Below the pieces are notes generated by a model. The model saw only the letters and a list, made by a program, of their open reading frames with translations. It searched no databases and had not been told where the DNA came from. From Novosphingobium sp. PC22D (lineage in GTDB: Bacteria > Pseudomonadota > Alphaproteobacteria > Sphingomonadales > Sphingomonadaceae): DNA of 64,000 bases. This document shows positions 52,986-62,845 of this stretch, piece by piece (within the stretch, counting starts at the first letter, position 1; the number at the start of each line of letters is the position of its first letter). The position numbers were made by a program, and so were the translations under genes. The DNA lies in NCBI RefSeq assembly GCF_002556635.1, contig NZ_MWMO01000006.1, forward strand, positions 1 through 64,000. Reading direction: 5' to 3'.

Positions 52986-53607
52986 TCAGAGCAGAAGCGT
53001 CCGTCGAATTGCCGCGCCGGAAACCTTGATGCCGGACTTCCATCTTCTGTCATATCTGCCAGCCGAGCGCCATGATCGCGGCCATCCGGGCTCGCACTTC
53101 GTGCAACTTCCCGGCGGTCATGGCGCTTCGATTACAGCGCAAACGATATGATGTCGCGTCGCATTAGGTAACCGCCCGTAGTCCTTCTGGCAGAAACGCG
53201 TGATAGCCCGTTCCCATCAGATGAGTGGAGGGCACCATGCTGGCGCAGTCTGGTTCTGTTGGATGTGGAATAGAAAGCACCGTAATATCTTACAAGAATA
53301 GCGCGTCTATTTTCAATAGGATGCAACATTCTCCCAGTGCCACGTACAGCATCGTTCCGAACGTTTTTCATGATTTTCGCAATTCATTGACGGCGCTGAA
53401 TGGCGGCGTGCGGATGCCTGGAGCCCCCCGGTCGGGAACCTGCCAAAATGCTGTTCGCCGGTTTGGTTTAAGCCCTCCCTCGGGATCCAGCCGTCGATGC
53501 ACTCGTCACAAGAGACATGCGGTGAAGCCTAATGCGCTGTCCATTGCGATCCGGCACCATTCTTGCCGCGCCGGGATGAGACTGCCGTCGAAATAGGGAG
53601 TACAGCC
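52986..53607. other. Long intergenic region before the sigma factor gene
   Basis: Over 600 bases without a convincing gene. A frame at 53225-53596 is open for 123 residues but has no motif and an erratic composition. The region must hold the promoter of the sigma factor gene. No tRNA, repeat or insertion sequence end was seen. Confidence 0.45.
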
Positions 53608-54252
53608 ATGTTCGACATATGCCCTGACAACGAAACACACGCCGAGGAAAGCGACTCCTTCGGTGGGGACGCGGCAGATGAAACGAAGCGCCGCCTCGTG
53701 CGCAAGGAACTTGCGTGTTGTTACCAGCGCTACCGGGCCATGGCCGCTCGCCGGTTGCGCGACGAGGTTGCGGCCGATGACGTGGTGCAGGCGTTCGCGC
53801 TCAAGGCGCTGGAGCGTTTCGAACAATTACGTGACGCGCGAGCTGTCCATGGCTGGCTTCGCCGCTTGTTCGAAACCACGTTGATCGATTTCTGCCGACG
53901 CCGGGGAACCCGCCGCCAACGCGAGGTGACATTCGAGATCGAGCATCACGATCGTCCGCACGAGGCCCTGACGGACAGCTTGCCAGATCCGGAGGGCACG
54001 ATCTTGGGCCTGATGTCGAACATCAGGCAGGAATATGCGGATGTCATCTACCGGCTTGACCTGCAAAACCAGCCCAAGGACGACGCGGCGCGAGAGCTGG
54101 GCATAAGCGTGAACAATCTGACGGTCCGGGCCCACAGGGCGCGCCGTGCACTTCGCGACGCGATCGATACAGTGCCGGTTTCGTTCGGCGCTTCGCTGCC
54201 CACTTCGGGAGGCGCGGTTTGCTCACCGGCATTTGCGCTGGCGAGCGCATAG
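53608..54252 (+). CDS. ECF-type RNA polymerase sigma factor
   Basis: A 214-residue sigma-70 family protein. Sigma-2-like region ARRLRDEVAADDVVQAFALKALERFEQ, with LRRLFETTLIDFCRRRGTRRQRE, and region 4 in EYADVIYRLDLQNQPKDDAARELGISVNNLTVRAHRARRALRDAI (HTH). TAGGGAG precedes the ATG at 53608. The C-terminal tail (VSFGASLPTSGGAVCSP) is unusual for an ECF factor. No anti-sigma gene lies on either side. Confidence 0.85.
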   Translation: MFDICPDNETHAEESDSFGGDAADETKRRLVRKELACCYQRYRAMAARRLRDEVAADDVVQAFALKALERFEQLRDARAVHGWLRRLFETTLIDFCRRRGTRRQREVTFEIEHHDRPHEALTDSLPDPEGTILGLMSNIRQEYADVIYRLDLQNQPKDDAARELGISVNNLTVRAHRARRALRDAIDTVPVSFGASLPTSGGAVCSPAFALASA

Positions 54253-54284
54253 CGCTCCCAACATTGGCCGCCGCGGTCACCATG

Positions 54285-54303
54285 CCTCAGCCATCGGCTG
54301 AGG
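54285..54303. terminator. Hairpin between convergent genes
   Basis: CCTCAGCC (54285-54292) and GGCTGAGG (54296-54303) form a perfect 8-bp stem with the 3-base loop ATC. It lies between the ends of the sigma factor gene and the convergent efflux channel gene, and may terminate either. Confidence 0.5.
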
Positions 54304-54433
54304 GTGTGGGGTTCCAGCTTCGGTTCGAGAACTAGCTCGCTGCTGCGGCCGATTTAATGATCCGCGGTTCGCCACAACGGACGGACTGGTGAAACCAGAC
54401 GAGATGCTTCCATCTCGATTGCCGTAACATCGG

Positions 54434-56026
54434 TCACCGATCCCATTGGTCAGCTTGGTCCGCGCAGGAATTGACTGCGTCCGCCGATCCCTCCCATCCG
54501 CCGCCAAGGGCCTTATAAAGCGCGACAAGGCGTATTGAGATGGCCGTCGTGCTGTCCGCTTGCAGCGCTTCGCTTTCGTGCAACGTCCTTTCCGCATCGA
54601 GCACTTCGAGAATGCTGTCGAGGCCATTCTCATAGCGCAACCGGGCCAGGCGGACCGCGGCCCTGTTCTGGCTCACCGCCTCGACGACAAGAGCGCGCCG
54701 CTTCTGCTCCTCGGCGTAGGCGGTAAGAGCACTATCCACCTCATGCAGTGCATTGAGCACGGTGCGCCCATAGTCGACCGCTGCCGCTTCGGTGCGATAG
54801 CCTGCCGCCGCGACCTTGGCGCGGCGGCGTCCGCCATCAAATAGTGGCGCCGCGAGCTGGGGACCAACCAAGCCAAACCGGCTCGCCCAATCAAACAGGT
54901 TGGCGAGGTCTTGCGCCTGATATCCTCCGCCGACGGTTAGGGTCAGGCGCGGAAAGCGATCGGCAATGGCAACGCCCTGGCGCGCGGTCGCCGCATGGAG
55001 GCGCTTTTCAGCGCCTCGAATGTCGGGACGCCTGCACAGGAGTTCAGCGGGAAGACCGACCGCAACCTGCGGCGGAATCACTGGGACCGGTTTGGCGGAT
55101 TCGAGCTCGCTCCTGAGCGCGCCAGGCTCGCGATCGATGAGCCGGCTGAGCTCGTTGATGTCGGCAACAATCTGCCGCTCGAGCAACGGGAGCTGCGCCT
55201 CGATCAGGCTGGCCTGTGCTGCCGCGCGCGAAACGTCGATCTCGCTCGACAGTCCCAGAATGCGCCTACGCCTTGCGATGCGCAGCAGATCGCGCGCGGT
55301 GACCAGGTTGTCCAGGGCAACCGCGCGCTTGAGCTGGGCGCCGCGCAGGTCGATGTAGGCACGCGCTACTTCACCGAACAGCGCCACCTCGACGCCGCGC
55401 CAGTCCTCCAGGGCCGTTGCTGCATCCGCGTCGGCTGCTTCTATGCTTCGCCGGATTCCGCCGAAGAGATCCAGTTCCCAGACCGCATCAAAGCCGAGTT
55501 GAAATTGTCCGTAGGGGTTCGCGATCGAGGCGCCGGGCGAGTTCGCCAATCCAGGAATATCGCCCGCCAGTCCAAAAAGCTTGCCGCTGGGCGTGTTCTC
55601 GCTGATGCGTTGCCCTTGCCAGGATCCGGCGGTGTCGAGCGATGGCCCTGCTGCCGCGCCGACGACGGCGCGTTGGGCCCGCGCTTCCTGGATGCGCAAA
55701 GCAGCGAGCCGCAAGTCGGCATTTGCGGATGCGGCTCTCTCTATCAGTGAGGTGAGCATCGGATCGTTGAAGGTCGTCCACCACTTCGGCTGCTGAAAGC
55801 CTTGGGTGGTTGCGCGGCTTTGCGGCCCGGCCCCGGGTGAGGACCATGCCGCAGGCACATCGGGTTTCGGACGCTGGAAGTCGGGTCCGACAACACAGCC
55901 GCTCAAGGCAGTTGTGGCAAATAGCGCCGGTGAAAGCCAAGCCATGCGAGCAATGCGCCGGCATAGCCTGTCTCGGCGGTTTCCCGCGTTGGTCTGGCTG
56001 CCACCTCTCACGTCCGACATCTCCAT
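54434..56026 (-). CDS. NodT-family outer-membrane efflux lipoprotein
   Basis: A 530-residue outer-membrane factor. Signal and lipobox LSGC, followed by VVGPDFQRPKPDVPAAW, the standard start of NodT/OprM-type channels, then two efflux repeats with coiled hairpins (LRLAALRIQEARAQRAVVG; RRALVVEAVSQNRAAVRLARLRYENG). The start may be ATG 56026 or 56020. It diverges from the HlyD-ABC operon and probably supplies its outer-membrane exit. Confidence 0.9.
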   Translation of the reverse strand: MEMSDVRGGSQTNAGNRRDRLCRRIARMAWLSPALFATTALSGCVVGPDFQRPKPDVPAAWSSPGAGPQSRATTQGFQQPKWWTTFNDPMLTSLIERAASANADLRLAALRIQEARAQRAVVGAAAGPSLDTAGSWQGQRISENTPSGKLFGLAGDIPGLANSPGASIANPYGQFQLGFDAVWELDLFGGIRRSIEAADADAATALEDWRGVEVALFGEVARAYIDLRGAQLKRAVALDNLVTARDLLRIARRRRILGLSSEIDVSRAAAQASLIEAQLPLLERQIVADINELSRLIDREPGALRSELESAKPVPVIPPQVAVGLPAELLCRRPDIRGAEKRLHAATARQGVAIADRFPRLTLTVGGGYQAQDLANLFDWASRFGLVGPQLAAPLFDGGRRRAKVAAAGYRTEAAAVDYGRTVLNALHEVDSALTAYAEEQKRRALVVEAVSQNRAAVRLARLRYENGLDSILEVLDAERTLHESEALQADSTTAISIRLVALYKALGGGWEGSADAVNSCADQADQWDR

Positions 56027-56277
56027 CCGCTTCCATGTGTAATGGACTGTGGCCCCCGCGGCTCTATCCGAACAAGCGCCGAAAGGATGGCAATTCTCCA
56101 GCGTGTACCGAAATCACAGTCTTCACAGTATCATGACGCGACGGCGTCCAAGATTATTACATGTGACTTTTGTCGCCCCATCGCCGTAATGTCGATGGCG
56201 CCGCCGCGTCTAAGGTATCGCCGCGCAATGCCTGACGGCGGATTGATCGCAAACTGAAAGACAGATCGGAGATTGCC

Positions 56278-57249
56278 TTGGCATTGCAAGCCAAACATCT
56301 GACCCGACTGGTGGCCTTCGGGTTGCTCGCCATAGTTGTCGTGTCGGCAGGCCTTTACTGGATGTTGAAACCGCAGCCTCAACCCGCTCAGGTGATCTAT
56401 GGCAGCGGCCGTATCGAGGCCGACGAGGTCCGGATAGCCGTCGAGCTTCCGGGAAGGTTGCTGGAAAATGCGGCAGTCGAGGGCCAAAATATTGCGACAG
56501 GCCAGCTTGTGGCCCGGCTCGATCCCAATGATTATGTGCTTGAAGCCAATCGTGCCGAAGCACACCGGGCGGCGGCGCAGCGCGCGGCGGCACAGCTCGT
56601 TCCGCAGATCAGTCTCGCCCGGCATCACGCACGAACCGCCGAAACCGACCTTCGGCGGTTCGAGGCCTTGTCCGGCGAAGGCGCGGTCTCGGCGCGCGAG
56701 GTGGACTTTCAGCGGAATGCCAATCGCGCCGCTATCGACGAAGTGCGAATCTTGCAGGAGCAGCAAGCCAAAGCCAGAGCCGAGGCCGACGTAGCTGCAG
56801 AAAACCTGGCTCTGGCTCGGTCGCAGCTCAACAAGACGCGAATTTTCGCGCCCATTTCAGGATCCGTGCTCGAGCGGCTCGTCGAGCCGGGCGAAGTGCT
56901 GGCCGCCGGCCAGGCGGTGGCGGTCGTGGCGAATCTGTCCCGGGTGAGGCTCAAGCTGTTTGTGAGCGAGCGTGATCTCGGCAAGGTGCGCTTGGGTGCC
57001 GTGGCGCGCTTGCGCGTCGACGCTTTTCCCGAACGGTTCTTCACGGCGAAGGTGGCGCGCATTGATGCGCAAGCCCAGTTCACTCCTCGCGATATTCACA
57101 TGGAAGATGAACGCAGCCGGACCGTTTACGGTGTGACACTGGAAGCCAACAATCCCGATGGTCTGCTCAAGCCCGGGATGCCTGCCGATGCCTGGATACT
57201 CTGGGACAAGCGAGCCGGCTGGCCCGCGCGCCTGACGGTGCCGGAATAG
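56278..57249 (+). CDS. HlyD/YbhG-type membrane fusion protein
   Basis: A 323-residue periplasmic adaptor with one N-terminal helix (RLVAFGLLAIVVVSAGLYWML), a lipoyl half-motif (GSGRIEADEVRIAVELPGRL), a coiled-coil hairpin and a barrel domain (ARIDAQAQFTPRDIHMEDERSRTVYGVTLEA). The second lipoyl half is IFAPISGSVLERLVEPGEVL. The TTG start has GGAG seven bases upstream. First gene of a four-gene export operon; the next gene starts 3 bases later. Confidence 0.9.
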   Translation: MALQAKHLTRLVAFGLLAIVVVSAGLYWMLKPQPQPAQVIYGSGRIEADEVRIAVELPGRLLENAAVEGQNIATGQLVARLDPNDYVLEANRAEAHRAAAQRAAAQLVPQISLARHHARTAETDLRRFEALSGEGAVSAREVDFQRNANRAAIDEVRILQEQQAKARAEADVAAENLALARSQLNKTRIFAPISGSVLERLVEPGEVLAAGQAVAVVANLSRVRLKLFVSERDLGKVRLGAVARLRVDAFPERFFTAKVARIDAQAQFTPRDIHMEDERSRTVYGVTLEANNPDGLLKPGMPADAWILWDKRAGWPARLTVPE

Positions 57250-57252
57250 GCC

Positions 57253-58956
57253 ATGGTGCCGGATTCCATCGTCGAGGCCGAAGGGCTCGGTCGCCGATAT
57301 GGCGGACGTGCAGTGCTGCAGGATGTGAGCTTTCAAGTCGGACCCGGAGAAGTGTTCGGTGTCGTCGGTCCCGACGGCGCGGGAAAGACGACGCTGTTGC
57401 AGATGCTGGCAGCCATTCTGACCCCAAGCGAGGGCAGATGCCGCGTGCTGGGGGAAGATGTCCGCCGCAGAGCGAGCCTTGTTCAGGCGCGTGTTGGCTA
57501 TATGTCGCAAGGCTTCTCGCTCTACGACCGGTTGACGGTCGCGGAAAACATCGCGTTTGCCGCTGATATCCGTGACGTCCCCAGGACAGAACTGGGTGAA
57601 CGGCGAGCCCAGTTGCTGGCAATGGCCGGACTGGAGCGATTCCAGGACAGGCGCGAGGGTGCGCTCTCGGGTGGGATGCGCAAGAAGCTGGCCCTCTGCA
57701 CAAATCTGATTCACGAGCCGCCGCTACTCATTCTCGATGAACCTAGCCTTGGCGTGGATCCACTCTCGCGCCGCGAATTGTGGAAGATACTGGATACGGC
57801 CAGGGCTGCCGGGCGATCCATCGTCTTTGCGACCTCCTATATGGAAGAGGCGGACGCCAGCGACCGGGTGCTGCTGCTCCGGGACGGCCGTCCGCTGGCG
57901 ATGGGAACGCCTGCTGAACTTCGGGCCGGGGCGCAGGGCCGGGTTTACCGGATCGCAACCGCCGAACCGGCCTCTATCGAGCGCGAGCTTGCGGCCGATG
58001 CGGCAGTCATCAGCTTTCAGCGCCTTTCGGGCAACGAGATTCGGACGCAGTTGCGAATGGCGCGGCCGCCCAGGATCAGCGGCAACGCCGTGACTTTGAT
58101 TGAACCGACCGAGCCGACAATGGAGGATGTCTTTACCGTCGGTTCGGCGGATGCAGCGCCGCCGATTAGCGAAGCTCATGCTGCGCCGCCCGCGCAGCAA
58201 ATGGGAGCGTCGGTCGTTGTTGCCGAGTGTGTTACGCGCCGTTTCGGGGCGTTTACCGCCGTCGACAGAGTGAGCCTGTCTATTCGGGCGGGCGAAGTGC
58301 TGGGACTTCTGGGCCCGAACGGCGCAGGCAAGACCACATTGATTCGCATCCTGTGCGGGCTCCTTGCGCCTACAGAAGGTCGAGCCGAGATCGCCGGATT
58401 CGATGTAGCGCGTCAGAGCGAAGCGGTGCGGGTGCGTATCGGGTATATGTCGCAGAAATTCTCACTCTACCCGGACCTCACGGCGCGCGAAAACCTCGGC
58501 TTCTTTGCTCGAGCCTACGGCGTACCGCGCGCCGAGTTCGCAAGCCGGATCGGGTGGGCGGTGGCGCGTGCGGGGCTTGAGCAGATAGACGAAAAGCCGG
58601 TCGGAGGTCTGTCGGGCGCGATCCGCCAGCGACTGGCGCTCGCCTGCGCAATTGTGCACCGTCCTCAGGTGCTGTTTCTCGACGAGCCCACCTCCGGTGT
58701 GGACCCGCTCTCGCGCTTCCGGTTCTGGCGGTTGATCGCCGCCCTCGCCGCCGACGGCGTGAGCATCGTTGTCACGACCCATTATCTGGAAGAGGCCACC
58801 TTCTGCGACCGACTCGGTCTGATGATGGATGGGAGGCTGATCGCCATCGGTGCGCTCGCGACCCTCAAGGCGGACCTTGGCTTATCCCAAGGCAGCGTCG
58901 AGGAGGTGTTCCTAGGGTTCATTGCTCGTGAACGCGAGAACGAGAGGGTAACATGA
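57253..58956 (+). CDS. ybhF: YbhF-type double ABC ATPase
   Basis: A 567-residue protein with two ABC domains. Walker A GPDGAGKTT (about 38-46) and GPNGAGKTT (about 350-358); signatures LSGGMRKKLAL and LSGAIRQRLAL; Walker B LLILDEPSLG and VLFLDEPTSG. The domains are joined by a Pro/Ala linker. This layout is that of YbhF, which works with YbhS/YbhR permeases. Overlaps the permease gene by ATGA. Confidence 0.93.
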   Translation: MVPDSIVEAEGLGRRYGGRAVLQDVSFQVGPGEVFGVVGPDGAGKTTLLQMLAAILTPSEGRCRVLGEDVRRRASLVQARVGYMSQGFSLYDRLTVAENIAFAADIRDVPRTELGERRAQLLAMAGLERFQDRREGALSGGMRKKLALCTNLIHEPPLLILDEPSLGVDPLSRRELWKILDTARAAGRSIVFATSYMEEADASDRVLLLRDGRPLAMGTPAELRAGAQGRVYRIATAEPASIERELAADAAVISFQRLSGNEIRTQLRMARPPRISGNAVTLIEPTEPTMEDVFTVGSADAAPPISEAHAAPPAQQMGASVVVAECVTRRFGAFTAVDRVSLSIRAGEVLGLLGPNGAGKTTLIRILCGLLAPTEGRAEIAGFDVARQSEAVRVRIGYMSQKFSLYPDLTARENLGFFARAYGVPRAEFASRIGWAVARAGLEQIDEKPVGGLSGAIRQRLALACAIVHRPQVLFLDEPTSGVDPLSRFRFWRLIAALAADGVSIVVTTHYLEEATFCDRLGLMMDGRLIAIGALATLKADLGLSQGSVEEVFLGFIARERENERVT

Positions 58957-60047
58957 AGCTGCGGCGCATGTTCGCGTTCTCTCGCAAGGAGGTGCTGGAG
59001 ATTTCGCGTGATCCCTTCACCTTATGGGTGGCGATCTTCATGCCGCTCGTCATGCTGTTTCTGTTCGCTTACGCAATCTCGCTCGACGTCGAGAACGCGC
59101 CGCTGGTCGTAGTCGATCAGGACAAGAGCGCGGCAAGCCGGGAGTTGCAGGCGCGGTTTCTGAACTCGGGTTATTTCATGCTCACGGACGCGCCCCAGGA
59201 TGCACGCGTGGCCGAGCACGCCCTGATGCGGGGAGAAACGCGCGCCGCGCTATTCATTCCCAACGGCTTTGCGCGACGCTTGAGCCGTGGCGAGCCGGCG
59301 CCGGTTCAGCTCATCGTCGATGGCACCTATGCGACCACGGCTTCCATTCTTTCAGCCTACGGACGGGCGATACTCTATGCCTTTCCTGGAGAGCTGCGAT
59401 TGCCGATCCAGCCGGAAGTCCGGGTCTGGTATAATCCACAGTTAAGAAGCCGCGACTTCATCGTGCCGGGCCTGTTCGCGGTCATCCTGATGGCATTTCC
59501 GCCGCTTCTCACCGCGCTTGCCGTAGCGCGGGAAAAGGAATTGGGCACCATCGCGCAGATCTACGCGTCACCCATGACCAAAGGAGAGTTCATCGCAGGC
59601 AAGCTACTGCCCTATGCCGTCCTCGCGTTTCTGGAACTCCTGATCGTGGTTGGCGGAGGCCTTTTATGGTTCTCCGTGCCAATTCGCGGCAGTCTCCTGC
59701 TGCTGATCGTGGTTGGCCTCCTCTACGTCGTGTGCACGGTGTCGATTGGCCTGCTGGTGTCCACGCTTGTCAGAACGCAATTGGCCGCCATGCTGGTTGC
59801 GCTGATCGTTACTTTGATGCCGGCATTCCTGTTCTCGGGCTTCGTCTATCCCATCTTCACCATGCCTGCCGCGTTCCAGACTTACGCATCGGCGTTCCCG
59901 ACGCGCTACTTCCTGGAGGCTTCGCGAGGCATCGTCCTGCGAGGGGCGGGTCTGAAGGAAATCTGGGTCTATGTCGCAATCATTGCCGCTTACACGACAG
60001 TCGTGTTCCTCCTTGCCGCCTGGCGCTTTCGAAAGAGGATTGCCTGA
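58953..60047 (+). CDS. ybhS: ABC-2 type permease (YbhS-like)
   Basis: A 364-residue ABC-2 permease: N-terminal helix, a large periplasmic domain (VVVDQDKSAASRELQARFL, VRVWYNPQLRSRDFIVPGL), then five C-terminal helices. Ends with the TGATG junction to the second permease. Together with that gene it forms the heterodimeric membrane part of the exporter. Substrate not readable from sequence; in E. coli the related genes concern drugs and cations. Confidence 0.92.
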   Translation: MKLRRMFAFSRKEVLEISRDPFTLWVAIFMPLVMLFLFAYAISLDVENAPLVVVDQDKSAASRELQARFLNSGYFMLTDAPQDARVAEHALMRGETRAALFIPNGFARRLSRGEPAPVQLIVDGTYATTASILSAYGRAILYAFPGELRLPIQPEVRVWYNPQLRSRDFIVPGLFAVILMAFPPLLTALAVAREKELGTIAQIYASPMTKGEFIAGKLLPYAVLAFLELLIVVGGGLLWFSVPIRGSLLLLIVVGLLYVVCTVSIGLLVSTLVRTQLAAMLVALIVTLMPAFLFSGFVYPIFTMPAAFQTYASAFPTRYFLEASRGIVLRGAGLKEIWVYVAIIAAYTTVVFLLAAWRFRKRIA

Positions 60048-61147
60048 TGTGGGGACGTATAGCCGGGTTGACTGTCAAGGAATTCAGGCAGGTCCTGCGC
60101 GACCCGATCATACTTTTTCTCATCGTATATCTCTATAGCGCCGAACTGGTGATTTGCACGCTGGCGCTCGGATTTGACGTCCAGAACCTGAAACTCGGTG
60201 TGATCGACCATGACCGGACCGAAGCCAGCCGCTCGGTGATCCAGGCGCTGACAGGAGGCGACAATTTCGTGCTGGCTGCCCAGCTTGCCGACATGCGTCA
60301 GGTCGAAGACCACCTGCAACGGGGAGCCCTCGACGCGGTCGTGGAAATCCCTCCCGGTTTCGCCCGACGGATCGCAGCCGGTCGCAGAGTCGATCTTGGC
60401 GTCGTCGTCGATGGGTCGAATGGCAACATCGCCGCCCGCGCCCGCGCCTATGTCATCGAGATCCTTGCGCGTTTCGCGCAAGAGCGAACCGCCGTGCAGA
60501 TACACACACATGGCGTGCAGCCGGTTCTGCGAGTCTGGTATAATCCCGACCTGACGAACACCCGATTCATGGCGTTGACGATGTTGGCCGAGGCAGGGCT
60601 GATGCTCGGGGTGGTGCTGCCGGCGGCTGCGATCGTGCGCGAAAAGCAGGGCGGCACCATAGAACAACTGCGGGTAACCCCTGTTCGCGCTCACGAATTG
60701 TTCCTGGCCAAGATCACGCCGACCATCGTGATCTGCTCGGGCGCGGTTTTTCCGGTTCTTTTCATCCTGACGTTGCTGGGCATTCCGGTGCAAGGGGGCA
60801 TCGGAACCTTGCTTGCATTAACAGTCGTTTTCCTGATGAGCGCGGTCTCGATCGGCGTGTTTGTGGCGACAATCACCAACACTTTGCAGCAGGCCATGCT
60901 GGTCAGTTTCTTCGGTTTGTTCCCGCTGCTGTTCCTCTCGGGGACGATCGCGCCGATCGAGTCCATGCCTGGGTGGCTGCAGGCAGCCTCCCAGGCCAGT
61001 CCACTGCTACATTATGTGGACATCGTGTCGGGGCTGTTCCTGAAAGGCGCCGGAATCGGCGAACTCTGGTCACACGCCGCGGCCCTTATCGCAATCAGTG
61101 CGGCAATGTTCGCCGGAGGTTGGTTCCTGTTCAAGCGGCAGTGGTGA
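60047..61147 (+). CDS. ybhR: ABC-2 type permease (YbhR-like)
   Basis: A 366-residue paralogue of the preceding permease with the same topology (VIDHDRTEASRSVIQALTGG, RVWYNPDLTNTRFMALTML, REKQGGTIEQLRVTP). ATG 60047 overlaps the previous stop by one base; longer upstream readings are the preceding gene in another frame. Last gene of the HlyD-ATPase-permease-permease operon. Confidence 0.92.
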   Translation: MWGRIAGLTVKEFRQVLRDPIILFLIVYLYSAELVICTLALGFDVQNLKLGVIDHDRTEASRSVIQALTGGDNFVLAAQLADMRQVEDHLQRGALDAVVEIPPGFARRIAAGRRVDLGVVVDGSNGNIAARARAYVIEILARFAQERTAVQIHTHGVQPVLRVWYNPDLTNTRFMALTMLAEAGLMLGVVLPAAAIVREKQGGTIEQLRVTPVRAHELFLAKITPTIVICSGAVFPVLFILTLLGIPVQGGIGTLLALTVVFLMSAVSIGVFVATITNTLQQAMLVSFFGLFPLLFLSGTIAPIESMPGWLQAASQASPLLHYVDIVSGLFLKGAGIGELWSHAAALIAISAAMFAGGWFLFKRQW

Positions 61148-61431
61148 ATTTGCGGTCGTGGCCTTCGATATGTGCAAGCATCGAAGTGGCTTGGCACTGC
61201 CGATCCATCGCCGACTGAATGCGTTGCGGCCAGACCTTTCCCGGGGCTGAAATCGGCTCTGACTCGCTCAATCTGACCTCGACGCTGTGGCGACTGGCGA
61301 CTGACCGGATGCCTTCCCGCGTCTCGTTCCACCGCTCGACCAGCCGGAGCTGTAATAAAGCGTTCTCGACTGCGTCGAATGCTGACCACCGTGCGAATGG
61401 GAACTCAAACCAGCTCGAAAGAGAGGCAGAG

Positions 61432-62043
61432 ATGATCAGTTGGCCCAAATCCGCCCGTAACTGGGCAATTGCTACCATTGCTGCGTTCGCGCTTGCCGGC
61501 TGCGGTATCAATTCTGTACCGACGGCGCAAGAGAACGCAAAGGCGAAGTGGGCCGACGTCCAGGCTGCGTTCCAGGAGCGAACCAACCTGGTTCCGAATC
61601 TCGCCGTCGTCGCCAAGGGCGCGGCCGAGCAGGAGAAAGGCATCCTCACCGGCGTGATCGAAGCTCGCGCCAAGGCGACCAGCATCCAGCTCAATGCCAA
61701 TGAGCTCTCTGACCCCGCCAAGATGGCACAATTCCAGGCGGCACAGAACCAATTGTCGAATTCGCTTGCGGGCTTCGGTCGGCTGCTCGTCAATGTCGAG
61801 CGCTACCCCGAACTCAAGAGCATTGCCAACTACCAGATGTTGCAGAGCCAGTTGGAAGGCCAGGAAAACCGTATCCGTGTGGCTATCCGAGACTACAATG
61901 GCGCGGTCCAGGACTACAACACGCGCGTGCGCACCTTCCCCGAGATGATTGGCGGCGCGATTCGGGGTGCCAAGCCGATGGTGCCTTATCAGGCGGTGAC
62001 GCCCGGCTCCGAGGTCGCGCCAAGCCTCGAAGGCAAGCTCTGA
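61432..62043 (+). CDS. lemA: LemA-family lipoprotein
   Basis: A 203-residue protein. Lipobox-like ALAGC at residues about 20-24, then the LemA helical bundle with VQAAFQERTNLVPNLAVVAKGAAEQEKGILTGVIEARAKA, a four-helix array of heptads, and RTFPEMIGGAIRGAKPMVPY. AGAGAGG precedes the ATG at 61432; about 284 bases without a recognised gene separate it from ybhR. LemA genes typically precede TPM-domain genes, as here. Confidence 0.93.
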   Translation: MISWPKSARNWAIATIAAFALAGCGINSVPTAQENAKAKWADVQAAFQERTNLVPNLAVVAKGAAEQEKGILTGVIEARAKATSIQLNANELSDPAKMAQFQAAQNQLSNSLAGFGRLLVNVERYPELKSIANYQMLQSQLEGQENRIRVAIRDYNGAVQDYNTRVRTFPEMIGGAIRGAKPMVPYQAVTPGSEVAPSLEGKL

Positions 62044-62844
62044 GTGCGGCGCAGTCCAATGAGGCTTGTTTACCCCGTCCTAGCCTTTGTTGCCGGGCTC
62101 CTCCTCGTGCTGGCGGTCCTCGTCATGCCCGCGCTGGCCGCGCCGAACTTTCCGCCACTGACCGGCCGGGTAGTCGATGCGGCCAACATCGTCCCGCCCG
62201 ATATCGAGACGCGGCTGACGCAAAAGCTCGAAGCGCTCGAAAAGAAGTCCGGCCGCCAGCTGGTCGTGGCCACCATCCCGGACCTCCAGGGATATGAGAT
62301 ATCGGACTACGGCTATCAACTCGGTCGCGCCTGGGGTCTGGGTGACAAACAGCGCAACGATGGGGCGCTGCTCATCGTCGCCCCGGGCCAGCGCAAGGTT
62401 CGAATCGAGGTCGGCTACGGTCTTGAAGGAATTCTGACCGACGGGATGTCCTCGCTGATCATCACCCAGACGATCGTGCCCAGATTCAAGCGAGGTGATA
62501 TCGGCGGGGGCATAGAGGCTGGAACCGATGCGCTGATCCGTCAGCTGACCCTGTCAGACAGCGACGCACGAGCCCAGGCCAAGGCCGCTGACCAAGCGAC
62601 GGAGCGGTCGCAGAGCGACACTGAGGTCGGACCCGCATCCCTCTTCCCGCTGCTGATTTTCGGCATCTGGGCGCTGATGGCGTTCGGCGGCCATGGCCAT
62701 GGCCGCCGGCACCGGCATGGATCGGGCCTGCCAACGATTCTTTGGGGACCAGGTCTGGGAGGGCGCGGCCGTGGCGGCTCTCGCGGAGGTTTCCGCGGTC
62801 GCGGCGGCTCATTTGGCGGCGGCGGCGCGTCTGGAGGCTGGTGA
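62044..62844 (+). CDS. TPM-domain membrane protein (YgcG family)
   Basis: A 266-residue protein: signal peptide ending PALAAPNFPP, TPM domain (LTGRVVDAANIVPPDIETRLTQKLEALEKKSGRQLVVATIPDL; DKQRNDGALLIVAPGQRKVRIEVGYGLEG), one C-terminal helix (LFPLLIFGIWALMAFGG) and a Gly/Arg/Phe-rich tail ending SFGGGGASGGW, typical of YgcG/TPM phosphatase-like proteins. The start could be GTG 62044, directly after the lemA stop, or ATG 62059. Confidence 0.9.
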   Translation: MRRSPMRLVYPVLAFVAGLLLVLAVLVMPALAAPNFPPLTGRVVDAANIVPPDIETRLTQKLEALEKKSGRQLVVATIPDLQGYEISDYGYQLGRAWGLGDKQRNDGALLIVAPGQRKVRIEVGYGLEGILTDGMSSLIITQTIVPRFKRGDIGGGIEAGTDALIRQLTLSDSDARAQAKAADQATERSQSDTEVGPASLFPLLIFGIWALMAFGGHGHGRRHRHGSGLPTILWGPGLGGRGRGGSRGGFRGRGGSFGGGGASGGW

Positions 62845-62845
62845 G

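Noticed and set aside
53225-53596. 123-residue open frame upstream of the sigma factor gene
   Set aside because: No recognisable motif or structured composition, and it runs into the sigma factor gene start.
45663-54451. 16-bp repeat ACCGATCCCATTGGTC at 45663 and 54436
   Set aside because: One chance 16-mer pair is about what a 64-kb window yields. Flanks do not match, so it is not evidence of a mobile element.
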